Shown: positions 43,856 through 55,569, numbered from the stretch's first letter. The stretch is DNA of 64,000 bases from Flavobacteriaceae bacterium (GCA_009886625.1 QXZA01000011.1:62001-126000), one strand, 5' to 3'. Program-made: numbers and translations. Notes: generated from the sequence alone by a model not told the origin.

Positions 43856-45955
43856 ATGGATTCTATGCAAACTGAAATAGCATATTTAAAAGGGGTTGGT
43901 CCCGAACGAGCACGTTTGCTTAAGGAGGAATTGAAAATTAAAACATTTCAAGATTTACTTCATTTTTTTCCAAACCGATATATTGATCGTAGTAGATTTC
44001 ATCCAATTAATCAGCTTCCTAACACAAATGCAGAAGTCCAAATCAAAGGAAAGATCACTTCAATCGATTATGTACAACAAAAACGAGGGAAACGAATGGT
44101 GGCCTCTTTTCAAGATGAAACCGGAATCATGCAGTTAGTATGGTTTAGAGGATATCAGTGGCTTAGAGAAAGTTTGCGATTGAATCAAACCTATGTCATC
44201 TTTGGTAGAATTAATTGGTTTAGGGGACAAGCAAGTATGCCTCACCCTGAAATGGAATTAGGAAGTGTTTTCCAACAAGGGGTCAAAGCAACCTTCTACC
44301 CTATTTACCCCTCCTCTGAAAAATTGATTAACAAAGGAGTTTCTCAACGAGTTATTCAGAAGTTAGTAGCTAGTCTTCTACAAGAAAAAAAAGCTAAGTT
44401 TTCAGAATCCTTACCTAAGTATATTTTGGACCACTTCAAATTGATATCAAAAGAAGAGGCCTTACATCAAGTTCATTATCCCTCTACACAAAATTTACTT
44501 GCTAGAGCTCAAATGCGTTTAAAATTTGAGGAGTTTTTTTATATGCAGTTACAGCTGATTTTAAAAAATCATCAACGGAAACAGAAGATTAAAGGCTATG
44601 TTTTTGCTTCAGTAGGTTCGGTATTTTTAAATTTCTTTGAAAATCAACTTCCTTTTGCACTCACTGAAGCTCAAAAAAGAGTGGTAAAGGAAATACGAGC
44701 AGATTTAGGTTCTGGAAGACAAATGAATAGGTTACTACAGGGAGATGTAGGTTCTGGAAAAACTATAGTGGCATTACTAGCCATGTTAATTTCCATAGAC
44801 AACGGTTTTCAAGCAACCTTAGTAGCTCCAACAGAAATTCTTGCACAACAACATTATCAGTCTTTATCCAGTCTTTTGGAGGGAACTGAAATTCGTTGTG
44901 CCTTGCTTACGGGAAGCAGTTCGAAGAAAGAAAGGCTTCTTTTGCATGAGGCTCTGGAATCAGGTGTGCTTTCAATATTGGTAGGAACTCATGCTGTTTT
45001 TGAAGAAAAAGTTCAGTTTCATAATTTAGGTCTTGCAATTATTGATGAGCAACATCGTTTTGGTGTTGCTCAAAGAGCTCGATTATGGCATAAAAATGAA
45101 ATCCCACCTCATGTTTTAGTTATGACGGCCACTCCTATCCCTAGAACTTTGGCGATGAGTATTTATGGAGATTTGGATATCTCCATAATTGACACCTTAC
45201 CGCCAGGAAGAAAACCAATTAAAACATTGCATCGTTATGATAATAATCGGCTTGCAGTATTTGCATTTGTAAAGGAACAGTTAACTCTGGGACGTCAAGT
45301 TTATATTGTCTATCCATTAATTCAAGAGTCAGAAACCATAGATTACAAAGATTTAATGGACGGTTATGAGAGTATTTCAAGAAGCTTTCCTCCCCCTGTT
45401 TATCAAATAAGTATTGTTCATGGGAAAATGAAATCTGAAGATAAGGCATATGAGATGGAACGCTTTGTTCAAGGGAAAACCCAAGTCATGGTGGCAACTA
45501 CAGTAATTGAAGTGGGTGTAAATGTTCCCAATGCCTCAGTAATGATTATTGAAAGTGCAGAACGTTTTGGTTTGTCACAATTGCATCAGCTACGGGGACG
45601 TGTGGGAAGAGGTTCGGACCAAAGCTATTGTATTTTAATGAGTGGTTCTAAAATTTCTAAAGAAGGAAAAACTCGTTTAGAAACCATGGTAAAAAGTAAT
45701 GACGGTTTTGAAATTGCAGAGGTTGACTTGCGTCTCCGTGGACCAGGAAATCTTATGGGAACTCAACAAAGTGGAATTTTACAACTCAAAATTGCTGATG
45801 CAATAAAAGATACGGAATTGCTTAAAGCGGCTCGTGATACAGCACAACAAGTTATAAAAAAGGATGCTACCTTTAGCAGCAAAGAGCATCAAGTGATTAA
45901 AAGAACGCTTTCCGGAATGAAATTTGATTCAAATATTTGGAATTTCATAAGCTAG
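43856..45955 (+). CDS. recG: ATP-dependent DNA helicase RecG
   Basis: A 699-residue branch-migration helicase that remodels stalled forks and recombination junctions. The N-terminal wedge domain begins IAYLKGVGPERARLLKEEL and an OB fold covers about residues 50-160. The superfamily 2 motor has Walker A LLQGDVGSGKTIVAL (about 292), the DEQH box IIDEQHRFGVAQ (about 395), TATPIPRTLAMSIYGD and ATTVIEVGVNVPNA, then the RecG-specific QLRGRVGRGSDQSYC. The length and motifs are complete. A second ATG at 43865 is an alternative start. pheT follows after 54 bases with its own promoter box. Confidence 0.96.
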   Translation: MDSMQTEIAYLKGVGPERARLLKEELKIKTFQDLLHFFPNRYIDRSRFHPINQLPNTNAEVQIKGKITSIDYVQQKRGKRMVASFQDETGIMQLVWFRGYQWLRESLRLNQTYVIFGRINWFRGQASMPHPEMELGSVFQQGVKATFYPIYPSSEKLINKGVSQRVIQKLVASLLQEKKAKFSESLPKYILDHFKLISKEEALHQVHYPSTQNLLARAQMRLKFEEFFYMQLQLILKNHQRKQKIKGYVFASVGSVFLNFFENQLPFALTEAQKRVVKEIRADLGSGRQMNRLLQGDVGSGKTIVALLAMLISIDNGFQATLVAPTEILAQQHYQSLSSLLEGTEIRCALLTGSSSKKERLLLHEALESGVLSILVGTHAVFEEKVQFHNLGLAIIDEQHRFGVAQRARLWHKNEIPPHVLVMTATPIPRTLAMSIYGDLDISIIDTLPPGRKPIKTLHRYDNNRLAVFAFVKEQLTLGRQVYIVYPLIQESETIDYKDLMDGYESISRSFPPPVYQISIVHGKMKSEDKAYEMERFVQGKTQVMVATTVIEVGVNVPNASVMIIESAERFGLSQLHQLRGRVGRGSDQSYCILMSGSKISKEGKTRLETMVKSNDGFEIAEVDLRLRGPGNLMGTQQSGILQLKIADAIKDTELLKAARDTAQQVIKKDATFSSKEHQVIKRTLSGMKFDSNIWNFIS

Positions 45956-45974
45956 TTATGGCCAAAGAGATTCT

Positions 45975-45982
45975 TATATTTG
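45975..45982 (+). promoter_or_regulatory. Bacteroidota -7 box (TATATTTG) for pheT
   Basis: It matches TAnnTTTG, 27 bases before the pheT TTG start. Confidence 0.5.
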
Positions 45983-46009
45983 TACTTTATAATTTGAAAA
46001 TAACACGCA

Positions 46010-48418
46010 TTGAAAATATCTTATAACTGGTTACAACAATTTATCAAAACTAAACTCACTATAGATAAAATCTCTGTTTTACTCACAGACTTAGGTCTTG
46101 AGGTGGAAGGTGTTCATCACTTTGAGAGTATTAAAGGAGGACTCAAAGGAGTCATTGTTGGTGAAGTGATTTCTTGTGAGCAACATCCCAATGCAGATAG
46201 ACTTAAAAAAACAGAAGTACATCTTGGGAATGATGAAATTGTGCCTATTGTTTGTGGAGCACCCAATGTAGCTAAGGGACAAAAAGTATTAGTCGCTACT
46301 GTAGGAACACTTTTATCAATGCAAGATGGGACCTCATTGAAAATCAATAAAAGCAAGATTCGTGGAGAAGTAAGTATGGGAATGATTTGTGCTGAAGACG
46401 AATTAGGTTTAGGTAAAAGTCATGACGGGATTATGGTTTTAGAGCCCACTCTTAAACCTGGAACTGCAGCAGCTGCTTTGTTTGAATTGGAAGAAGATTA
46501 CGTCTTTGAAATCGGATTAACGCCCAATCGCGCTGATGCAATGTGTCATTTAGGAGTAGCAAGGGATTTAAAAGCAATTTGTATGCTAAAAAATATCCCT
46601 TTTGAATGGACGGTCCCCGAGACTTCTTCATTTCATGTAGATAATAATGAAAACATCATTAAAGTAGAGGTTCAAGAACCTAATAAGTGCAGTCAATATT
46701 ATGGGGTAACAATTTCTGGTTTGACTGTAGCTCCCTCACCTACTTGGTTGCAAAACCGTTTAAAAGCTATTGGAATCTCACCAAAAAATAATGTAGTAGA
46801 TGTAACCAATTATATTTTACATGAGTTTGGACAGCCTTTACATGCTTTTGACGCACAAAAAATCTCTAAAGAAATTATTGTACAAACATGCTCTAACGGT
46901 TATGCATTCACCACCTTAGACGGAACAAAGAGAGTTTTAGATGGTGAAGATTTGATGATTTGTGATTCCAAAAAACCACTGTGCATTGCTGGTATTTTTG
47001 GAGGTCTTGATTCTGGTGTTTCAGAACAAACAACAACAGTCTTTCTTGAAAGTGCTTATTTTGATCCAGTAAGTGTTAGAAAAACAGCAAAACGACACGG
47101 TTTAAATACTGATGCTTCTTTTCGTTTTGAACGAGGAATTGATCCAGAAATTGGAATTATTGCACTAAAAAGAGCTGCTATTTTGATAAAGCAACTTGCA
47201 GGTGGACAAATAACAAGTGATATCCAAGATTTTTCAAAGCCTTTGGCTGAACCAAATCAAATATTTTTAAGTTTTGATGAGTTGGAGCGTACAGTTGGAC
47301 AGGCAATTGAGCAAAAAGATTTGAACACTATTTTAAATGCATTAGAGATCAAGATTAACAATGTTTCAGAGACAGGAATTGGAATGACCATACCGCGTTA
47401 CCGCGTTGATGTATCTCGTCCAGCAGATGTTATTGAAGAAATATTGAGGGTATATGGTTATAATAATCTTGAAGACAAACCTCTTCAATATGAAGCAAAC
47501 CCTCCTTACAGTTGGAAAGATCACTACAAGTTAGAAACAGCTGCAGCCCAGAAGCTTACGAGTCATGGATTTATGGAGATTATGAATAATTCTTTGACCT
47601 CCCCCGAGTTTAATGCGGACTTTCATGCTCCAGTTACTCTAGTAAACCCTCTTGGAAAAGAACTTTCCTTAATGAGACAATCACTTATTTTTAACGCCTT
47701 AGAAGCAGTTTCATTTAATTTAAACCGACAAAATAAAAGCTTAAAGCTTTTTGAATTTGGATCAATATATGGGAAGAAAAATGAAACTTTTGTTGAAGCA
47801 AAACGATTGAGTATCACATTGGTTGGAAATGTTTTTGATTCTCATTGGGACATGAACAATGCGCCTTACAATTTTTTTTATGGAAAAGGTGTACTTAATG
47901 ATATGTTAGAAGGACTTGGATTAGGTGCTATTGAATGGCATCCAGAGACTCATCCAAATTTTGATGAAGCTTTTCAAATTACAAGTAACAAAAAGAGATT
48001 AGGTGTTTTTGGTTTGATTTCTAAAAAAACTAATGATCGTTTTGGAATAGATCAAGATGTTTATTTAGCAGAATTAAATTGGGGAGATCTTGTAGATAAA
48101 GCCTATGCACATCCATTGAAATATGAGGAAATAGCCAAATTTCCTATAGTTCGTCGGGATTTAGCACTATTATTGGATGAAGCAGTTCTTTTCGAATCGT
48201 TGAGAGAAATAGCGATAAAAACAGATCGTAAAATCCTTAAAGAGGTTAGTTTGTTTGATGTTTATGAAGGGAAAAATCTTGAAAAGGGTAAAAAATCGTA
48301 CGGATTGAGTTTTACGTTTCAAGACAAGACCAAAACCCTTACCGACAAACAGGTGGATAAGGTAATGGCTAAGTTGCAGTATAATTTTGAAAAAGAGTTG
48401 GGTGCACAATTGCGCTAA
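46010..48418 (+). CDS. pheT: Phenylalanyl-tRNA synthetase beta subunit
   Basis: An 802-residue subunit of the heterotetrameric enzyme that charges tRNA-Phe. The start MKISYNWLQQFIK is the family's conserved N-terminus and begins with TTG. A tRNA-binding EMAP-like domain lies at about residues 45-150 (EVISCEQHPNADRLKKTEV), then the B3/B4 editing region (NNVVDVTNYILHEFGQPLHAFDA spans about 262-284), a B5 domain, and a C-terminal ferredoxin-fold anticodon-binding domain (FPIVRRDLALLLDE). pheS is not in the window, so the two subunits are unlinked here. Confidence 0.96.
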   Translation: MKISYNWLQQFIKTKLTIDKISVLLTDLGLEVEGVHHFESIKGGLKGVIVGEVISCEQHPNADRLKKTEVHLGNDEIVPIVCGAPNVAKGQKVLVATVGTLLSMQDGTSLKINKSKIRGEVSMGMICAEDELGLGKSHDGIMVLEPTLKPGTAAAALFELEEDYVFEIGLTPNRADAMCHLGVARDLKAICMLKNIPFEWTVPETSSFHVDNNENIIKVEVQEPNKCSQYYGVTISGLTVAPSPTWLQNRLKAIGISPKNNVVDVTNYILHEFGQPLHAFDAQKISKEIIVQTCSNGYAFTTLDGTKRVLDGEDLMICDSKKPLCIAGIFGGLDSGVSEQTTTVFLESAYFDPVSVRKTAKRHGLNTDASFRFERGIDPEIGIIALKRAAILIKQLAGGQITSDIQDFSKPLAEPNQIFLSFDELERTVGQAIEQKDLNTILNALEIKINNVSETGIGMTIPRYRVDVSRPADVIEEILRVYGYNNLEDKPLQYEANPPYSWKDHYKLETAAAQKLTSHGFMEIMNNSLTSPEFNADFHAPVTLVNPLGKELSLMRQSLIFNALEAVSFNLNRQNKSLKLFEFGSIYGKKNETFVEAKRLSITLVGNVFDSHWDMNNAPYNFFYGKGVLNDMLEGLGLGAIEWHPETHPNFDEAFQITSNKKRLGVFGLISKKTNDRFGIDQDVYLAELNWGDLVDKAYAHPLKYEEIAKFPIVRRDLALLLDEAVLFESLREIAIKTDRKILKEVSLFDVYEGKNLEKGKKSYGLSFTFQDKTKTLTDKQVDKVMAKLQYNFEKELGAQLR

Positions 48419-48458
48419 TAACTTTCTTTGAAAGGATAATTAGTACACTATAATTTAT

Positions 48459-48466
48459 TATTTTTG
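48459..48466 (+). promoter_or_regulatory. Bacteroidota -7 box (TATTTTTG)
   Basis: It matches TAnnTTTG and lies 18 bases before the ATG at 48485. It overlaps a possible upstream TTG, which favours 48485 or 48473 as the real start. Confidence 0.5.
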
Positions 48467-48484
48467 TTACAAATGAGATGGACT

Positions 48485-49171
48485 ATGAAGTTGAATGTAT
48501 TACCAAGAACCAATATTAAAACTGCTCTTGACAAAACAAGAGCTCATCAATTAACAGCTGAGGATCAGGAAAGTGCTCTTAAGTCACTATTTCAATCCTT
48601 TGAGATTAAAACAACAAATGCTTTTAAATTTGATTTGTTAGATCGCAATAAAATTTACCACATAGATCAAATAAAGAAAGTTAGCATTAACCATCGTCTT
48701 AGGTTTCTTGATTTAAGGTATTTTAAAAACAAACTGCCAGATTCAGCATATGAAGACATTCAACAATTAGAAGCCCTTCATGATACCCGTTTAAGTGGAT
48801 TTAAGATCATGGCTCCTTCTGCCCTGTTCCGATTGGAGAAGACAGATGATCCGCTCCTCTTCGCTCCTCTTGGAAATGAATATTATTATTTAATTCACAA
48901 ATGGGGGAATGACCTTCATCCATTGAGAAAGCTTATGATGTGGCCCTTTAAGAACATTTGTAATTTATTAGGTCTTATACTAATCATTAGTTTTTTTGCT
49001 ACAGAAATTATGCCAATGAATTTGTTTACTAAATCTCCTGATGCTTCAACCTATTGGATGTTACTGCTTTTCAATTTTAAAGCGATCGCCTCCATTGTTT
49101 TATTCTATGGTTTTGCGTTAGGCAAAAACTTTAACCCTTCCATTTGGAATAATAGATATAACAAAGCCTAA
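48485..49171 (+). CDS. Conserved membrane protein of unknown function
   Basis: A 228-residue protein that I cannot assign to a named family. The first 155 residues are soluble and fairly polar, with LRFLDLRYFKNKLPDSAYED and ITHK-like basic patches. Two membrane segments follow, at about residues 160-180 (NLLGLILIISFFATEI) and 195-215 (WMLLLFNFKAIASIVLFYGF), so the soluble part is probably cytoplasmic. An ATG at 48473 is an alternative start. It precedes the DUF2007 gene by 10 bases and the two are likely co-transcribed. Confidence 0.7.
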   Translation: MKLNVLPRTNIKTALDKTRAHQLTAEDQESALKSLFQSFEIKTTNAFKFDLLDRNKIYHIDQIKKVSINHRLRFLDLRYFKNKLPDSAYEDIQQLEALHDTRLSGFKIMAPSALFRLEKTDDPLLFAPLGNEYYYLIHKWGNDLHPLRKLMMWPFKNICNLLGLILIISFFATEIMPMNLFTKSPDASTYWMLLLFNFKAIASIVLFYGFALGKNFNPSIWNNRYNKA

Positions 49172-49181
49172 ATGCATTCTT

Positions 49182-49400
49182 ATGTCCCCAAAATATGTAA
49201 AAATTTTCTTCGGTCCTGCGGTTCAAGTTATCAATCTGTGTAATGCATTGGACGAAGTTTCTATTGTCCCAGTAGTTAAAGATCGTGCTGAGTCAGCGCG
49301 GCTTGCAGGTTTTGGTTCTTTTTCAAGTGATCAAGAAATTTGGGTTCATCCTGATGAAGAAAAGCAAGCTAAAGAAGTTCTACAAAGTATCTTTCCTTAA
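49182..49400 (+). CDS. DUF2007 small signal-transducing-like protein
   Basis: A 72-residue protein of the DUF2007 family (putative signal-transducing, PII-like ferredoxin fold). It begins with a beta strand (YVKIFFGPAVQVINLCNAL) and ends with the typical IWVHPDEEKQAKEVL segment. Members are small, widespread in Bacteroidota and of unknown function; they are often beside membrane proteins or peptidases. It is probably co-transcribed with the membrane protein upstream. The sodium symporter gene follows after about 50 bases. Confidence 0.8.
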   Translation: MSPKYVKIFFGPAVQVINLCNALDEVSIVPVVKDRAESARLAGFGSFSSDQEIWVHPDEEKQAKEVLQSIFP

Positions 49401-49448
49401 GATAAGTTTTCTTATTTTTAGCTCGAAACAAACGAATTAAACTTTCTT

Positions 49449-51044
49449 ATGCAATTCATTATATTTATTGCCTTCACCTTATTGGTAGGTTTAGTAGCTT
49501 ATTTTGCTACTAGAAGTACAAACGAAAATACAGAGGATGGCTATTTTCTAGGTGGGCGAAGCCTTACAGCCCCTGTAATAGCGAGTTCCTTATTACTAAC
49601 TAACTTATCTACTGAACAACTTGTAGGCTTAAATGGATCTGCATTTAATGAAGGAGTTGTTGTTATGGCATGGGAAACTTTGGCGGCAATCGCAATGGTT
49701 ATCACAGCGGTGGTCTTGTTACCACGTTACCTCAAAGGAGGATTGACTACCATTCCTCAATTTTTAGAGCGACGTTACGATACGGCTACTAAATCGATTA
49801 CTTCAGGATTATTTCTCTCAGGTTATGTTGTAGTATTACTTCCTATTGTATTATACTCGGGTGCAATTGCCCTTATTGGAATGTTTGATTTAACAACGTT
49901 CTTTGGGTTAAGTGACTCGAGCACACTAATTTTAACCGTTTGGGCTATTGGAATCATAGGGTCAATTTATGCCATTTTTGGAGGACTTAAAGCCGTAGCT
50001 GTTTCGGATACAGTAAATGCGATTGGTTTGCTTATTGGTGGGATTATGATCCCTGTTTTTGGTTTAATGTATATTGGAGATGGAAGTCTTATGAACGGTG
50101 TAGAGGCATTGTATGCTCATGAGCCTTCTAAGTTTAAAGCTATGGGGGGGTCGGATTCAGCAATTCCGTTTAGCACCTTGTTTACAGGAATGGTTTTAGT
50201 ACAATTGTTTTATTGGGGAACCAATCAAGCGATTATTCAAAGAGCTCTTGGAGCTAAAAATTTAATTGAAGGTCAGAAAGGTTTAATCCTTGCCGCTTTT
50301 GTTAAAATTTTAGGCCCTATCATTGTTGTCTTGCCAGGGATCATTGCATATTATATTTTTGGAGGGTCTTTAGATGCTAGTCAGGCAGATTTATCCTACG
50401 GCCTTTTGGTAAACAAAGTTTTGCCTCCTATGTTACTTGGATTTTTTGCTGCAGTTCTTTTTGGTGCTATTTTAAGTTCTTTTAATTCTGCGTTAAATAG
50501 TTCTATCACTCTTTTTGGACTTGATATATACAAACAATACATTAAGAAAGATGCTAACGAACAACAAGTGGTTCGAGCAGGAAAAACTTTTGGAATTGGT
50601 CTTGCATTACTTTCAATGGTTATTGCACCTGCTATTGCCAATGCACCTGATGGCCTTTTTGGATACCTCCAGGAGATCAATGGATGTTATACGATTCCAA
50701 TTTTGACTATTATCTTAGTTGGATATTTGACCAAGTACGTTCCTGCCTTTGCTGCAAAAGTAGCCATGCTGGTTGGAGTCGTTATGTATTCAATTAGTCA
50801 GTTTGTACTTAAAGGTTACGTGATTTCAGGAGGAGGTGAATATCCTCATTATCTGCATATTATGGCAATTATTTTCTTGTTTAATATAGGAGTAATGTTA
50901 TTAATAGGAAAATTAAGACCTCGTGAAGTGGCTTATGAACAAAACTATACCGAGCAAGTGGATATAACTCCATGGAAGCCTGTAAAAATGTATGGTATTA
51001 TCATTACCATTATTGTAATTAGTACTTACTTTATTTTTACGTAA
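49449..51044 (+). CDS. Sodium/solute symporter (SSS family)
   Basis: A 531-residue inner-membrane transporter with about fourteen membrane segments. The N-terminal DGYFLGGRSLTAPVIASSLL and the LSTEQLVGLNGSAFNEG segment (about residues 55-72) are typical of sugar-type SSS members. The core helix signatures LKAVAVSDTVNAIGLL and FGAILSSFNSALNSSITLF (about 340-358) complete the LeuT-like fold. The usual substrates are glucose, galactose or similar sugars with sodium. No catabolic gene adjoins it, so the substrate is not assigned. Confidence 0.9.
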   Translation: MQFIIFIAFTLLVGLVAYFATRSTNENTEDGYFLGGRSLTAPVIASSLLLTNLSTEQLVGLNGSAFNEGVVVMAWETLAAIAMVITAVVLLPRYLKGGLTTIPQFLERRYDTATKSITSGLFLSGYVVVLLPIVLYSGAIALIGMFDLTTFFGLSDSSTLILTVWAIGIIGSIYAIFGGLKAVAVSDTVNAIGLLIGGIMIPVFGLMYIGDGSLMNGVEALYAHEPSKFKAMGGSDSAIPFSTLFTGMVLVQLFYWGTNQAIIQRALGAKNLIEGQKGLILAAFVKILGPIIVVLPGIIAYYIFGGSLDASQADLSYGLLVNKVLPPMLLGFFAAVLFGAILSSFNSALNSSITLFGLDIYKQYIKKDANEQQVVRAGKTFGIGLALLSMVIAPAIANAPDGLFGYLQEINGCYTIPILTIILVGYLTKYVPAFAAKVAMLVGVVMYSISQFVLKGYVISGGGEYPHYLHIMAIIFLFNIGVMLLIGKLRPREVAYEQNYTEQVDITPWKPVKMYGIIITIIVISTYFIFT

Positions 51045-51114
51045 AAGGGGTTCAAGTATTTTTTATTCTAAACGGTAACTGATTTATTTACATATAGTTA
51101 TATTAATATAAAAG

Positions 51115-51143
51115 AAGGTTTATTTAATCCTGACCTTTTTTTT
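51115..51143 (+). terminator. Weak terminator-like hairpin after the symporter gene
   Basis: AAGGT (51115-51119) can pair with ACCTT (51133-51137) across a 13-base loop, followed by a T-run. The short stem and long loop make it only a candidate. Confidence 0.25.
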
Positions 51144-51171
51144 ATACATTTAAACTTTATTTTATTTAATT

Positions 51172-51759
51172 GTGCCTGTATATCCCATTCATAAGATAAA
51201 AAAAAATGCTCTCGAGTTATTAAAAAGGATTCCACCCATATATCCTTACCACTCTATTGAGCATACTCTTTATGTTTTGGAAACATCCCTTAAAATAGCA
51301 AACCATTATTCTCTTTCTGACTTAGATATAGAGTTAATTCAAATTGCAGCCTTATATCATGATACAGGCTACTTAGAAGGTCCAAAAGACCATGAAGAAA
51401 AGAGCTGCTTTCTAGTTGAACAAGAATTATCAAAGTATAATACTGAGGCGTCACATCTCGAACTGATCAAAAATATGATCATGTCAACAAAAATACCACA
51501 ACAACCCAAATCTCACATGGAATGTATTCTTGCGGATGCAGATCTTGAATATATTGGTACTAAAAGTTTTTGGAAGACAGGATTGAAGTTATTAGAAGAG
51601 ATTAAATTTTCTAATCCTGACTTTAATGAAGACGATTGGAACAAACTTCAGTTGAACTTTTTGTCAACTCATTCTTTTCACACCAGTTATTGTAAACGCT
51701 ATAAGCAGAAAACGAAAGAAAAACACATTCGTAGCTTGAAAACGTTACTTCAGAGTTAA
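51172..51759 (+). CDS. HD-domain phosphohydrolase
   Basis: A 195-residue protein with an HD metal-binding core: IPPIYPYHSIEHTLYVLETS gives the first histidine (about residue 27), AALYHDTGYLEGPKDHEE the HD pair (about 63), and CILADADLEYIGT the final aspartate (about 122). HD proteins hydrolyse phosphomonoesters, nucleotides or cyclic nucleotides; no partner domain shows which. The start is GTG at 51172. It is convergent with the ABC-F gene. Confidence 0.82.
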   Translation: MPVYPIHKIKKNALELLKRIPPIYPYHSIEHTLYVLETSLKIANHYSLSDLDIELIQIAALYHDTGYLEGPKDHEEKSCFLVEQELSKYNTEASHLELIKNMIMSTKIPQQPKSHMECILADADLEYIGTKSFWKTGLKLLEEIKFSNPDFNEDDWNKLQLNFLSTHSFHTSYCKRYKQKTKEKHIRSLKTLLQS

Positions 51760-51785
51760 CATCCTTAATTAAAAATTGGGATTTA

Positions 51786-53465
<1,680 letters not shown>

Positions 53466-53502
53466 TTACTTCAAGCTAAGATTTTTTAATCGTTTAAAAT
53501 GT

Positions 53503-53510
53503 TATTTTTG
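53503..53510 (+). promoter_or_regulatory. Bacteroidota -7 box (TATTTTTG) four bases before a GTG start
   Basis: It matches TAnnTTTG. Only four bases separate it from the GTG at 53515, so transcription should begin at or next to the start codon. Confidence 0.5.
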
Positions 53511-53514
53511 AACT

Positions 53515-54900
53515 GTGATTCGAAAAGTTATTTTTAGCGCACTTGTTATACTTCTATGGATGGGTTGTCAATCTAATCAATACGATCGAAGTGGAATTTT
53601 CTTTGGTGGACAAATTGTCAATCCCTCTTCGCGTGCTGTTACTTTATATCAGGGGAATAAAGTAATTGAAACCCTTGATTTGGATAAAAGTTTGCGTTTT
53701 CAAAAAAAGTTTGACTCGATGTCTAGCGGGATCTATAAATTGGAACACCTTCCCGAATTCCAAACGGTATTGTTGGAAGAGAAGGACAGTCTCTGGGTTC
53801 GAATAAATGCTGCAGCCTTTGATGAATCCATTGTATTTTCTGGTGTGGGTGCTTCTAAAAACAATTTCTTAATGGAATTGATTTTAAAACAGAAATTAGA
53901 GGCGAATTTTTTATCTACCAAGTATTCTAGTAATAGCCAAACATTTAACTCCCTTTTAGATTCATTGCTCATGGAGAAAAAGCAATTGTGGATCCAAATG
54001 GATTCAGTCAACAAGCTCTCTCTTATTGCTCAAAAAATTACCCAAGCGGCCTATATTTATCATTATGCCAATATCCGAGAGCGTTATGCCCTTTTAAGAG
54101 GAACACAGTGGTCTGTAGAAGAAGACAGCCTCTTTTTTAGATATAGAAGTTTTTTAAATTTTGGGGATAATGATTTGGCTTTTTTTGATCCCTATGTGAA
54201 TTATATCTTGAATTTTATAAGTCAAAAAGCACTAGATCGTTCTAAACCTTATTTCAAACAAAAACAAATAACATTCTACAATATTGAGCGTTTGAAAGTT
54301 TTAGATAAAAGAATTTCAGGTTCCTTACTTCGAAACAATTTAGCCAGAGCGATTGCCTTTGAGGAGCTCCTCACCTTCGAAAACCATGGCCAACATGAAC
54401 GATTTTTGCAGTATTATGCCACAGTAAACAACTCCCCTGTTTATTTAGCAGAAATCCTAGCCCTCCATACCAATATTACTAATATGGAGCCTAATAGTCC
54501 TCTACCAAAAATCGCATTACAAAATGTAAACCGGGAGATAGTCAGCAGCGCGAGTATTTTTAACAACAGTACAACCGTGATTTATTTTTGGTCACAAACT
54601 CAAATGAATCATTATAAAAACACCCTAGAGCGGGTAAAAGTACTTCAAAAACGGTATCCTAAGATTCGTTTTGTAGGGATTTGCATACAACCATTTAATA
54701 GTATGGTAGATCAAGTCCAAAAAATGATGGAAATTAATCCTCAAGACCAATTTTCGATAATAGATTTTGAAAAAGCAAGTGAAGCCTGGGTACTTACCCT
54801 ACTCAATAAAGCCATTATTCTCAATCCCAAAGGACGTATCATTGAAGGCTTCGGAAATTTCTCAGATATTGAATTTCAAGAACTATTAACGGGGATATAA
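53515..54900 (+). CDS. DUF4369/TlpA-like lipoprotein lacking redox cysteines
   Basis: A 461-residue lipoprotein beginning MIRKVIFSALVILLWMGC, with the lipobox cysteine at residue 18. The N-terminal part (about 25-110) resembles DUF4369, followed by a long helical middle. Residues about 350-460 have a thioredoxin-like order of strands and helices (TVIYFWSQTQMNHYKNTLER, then a late strand AIILNPKGRII). Where TlpA proteins have WCxxC, this one reads WSQTQ, so it cannot do thiol chemistry at that site. A binding or scaffold role is possible. A functional relative with both cysteines is at 13782. The start is GTG. Confidence 0.7.
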   Translation: MIRKVIFSALVILLWMGCQSNQYDRSGIFFGGQIVNPSSRAVTLYQGNKVIETLDLDKSLRFQKKFDSMSSGIYKLEHLPEFQTVLLEEKDSLWVRINAAAFDESIVFSGVGASKNNFLMELILKQKLEANFLSTKYSSNSQTFNSLLDSLLMEKKQLWIQMDSVNKLSLIAQKITQAAYIYHYANIRERYALLRGTQWSVEEDSLFFRYRSFLNFGDNDLAFFDPYVNYILNFISQKALDRSKPYFKQKQITFYNIERLKVLDKRISGSLLRNNLARAIAFEELLTFENHGQHERFLQYYATVNNSPVYLAEILALHTNITNMEPNSPLPKIALQNVNREIVSSASIFNNSTTVIYFWSQTQMNHYKNTLERVKVLQKRYPKIRFVGICIQPFNSMVDQVQKMMEINPQDQFSIIDFEKASEAWVLTLLNKAIILNPKGRIIEGFGNFSDIEFQELLTGI

Positions 54901-54906
54901 AAATTA

Positions 54907-55560
54907 CTAATTCCCTTTTGAATAATCCTCTAAAAATTTAGCTAATCCAATATCGGTTAGAGGATGTTTTAAAAGTCCTTTAATAGAAGATAAAGGTCCA
55001 GTCATGACATCTGCACCAATTTTGGCACATTCGATGACATGCATGGTATGGCGCACTGAAGCTGCAAGAATTTGTGTTTCAAAGCCGTAGTTATCATAGA
55101 TATCACGAATCTCTTGGATAAGGTTTAAACCATCGGTAGAAACATCATCTAAACGTCCAATAAATGGAGACATGTAAGTCGCCCCCGCTTTGGCAGCTAA
55201 CAAGGCTTGTCCAGGGGAAAAGATTAGGGTGCAATTGGTTTTAATTCCTTCATCAGAAAAATACTTTAAGGCCTTTACCCCATCTTCAATCATAGGAATT
55301 TTCACAACAATTTGTGGATTTAAAGCAGCAAGGGCTTTCCCTTCTTTGACCATACCGTCAAAATCTACTGAAATCACTTCTGCAGAAACATCTCCGTCCA
55401 CAATATTACAAATATCTACATAATGTTGAATAATATTTTCTTCACCAGTAATGCCTTCTTTGGCCATTAGTGAGGGGTTAGTAGTAACTCCATCTAGAAC
55501 CCCAAGGGCTTGCGCTTCTCTAATTTGATCTAAATTGGCAGTATCGATAAAAAATTTCAT
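54907..55560 (-). CDS. Transaldolase / fructose-6-phosphate aldolase family (TalC-like)
   Basis: A 217-residue TIM-barrel aldolase. It starts [20 protein letters not shown], then [13 protein letters not shown] (about residues 25-37), the Schiff-base lysine in [14 protein letters not shown] (about residue 86) and the [20 protein letters not shown] segment. The short form is shared by small transaldolases and fructose-6-phosphate aldolase. In Bacteroidota it usually serves as transaldolase in the non-oxidative pentose phosphate pathway. It lies 9 bases downstream of the SDR gene on the same strand. Confidence 0.93.
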   Translation of the reverse strand: MKFFIDTANLDQIREAQALGVLDGVTTNPSLMAKEGITGEENIIQHYVDICNIVDGDVSAEVISVDFDGMVKEGKALAALNPQIVVKIPMIEDGVKALKYFSDEGIKTNCTLIFSPGQALLAAKAGATYMSPFIGRLDDVSTDGLNLIQEIRDIYDNYGFETQILAASVRHTMHVIECAKIGADVMTGPLSSIKGLLKHPLTDIGLAKFLEDYSKGN

Positions 55561-55569
55561 AGGAGGTAA

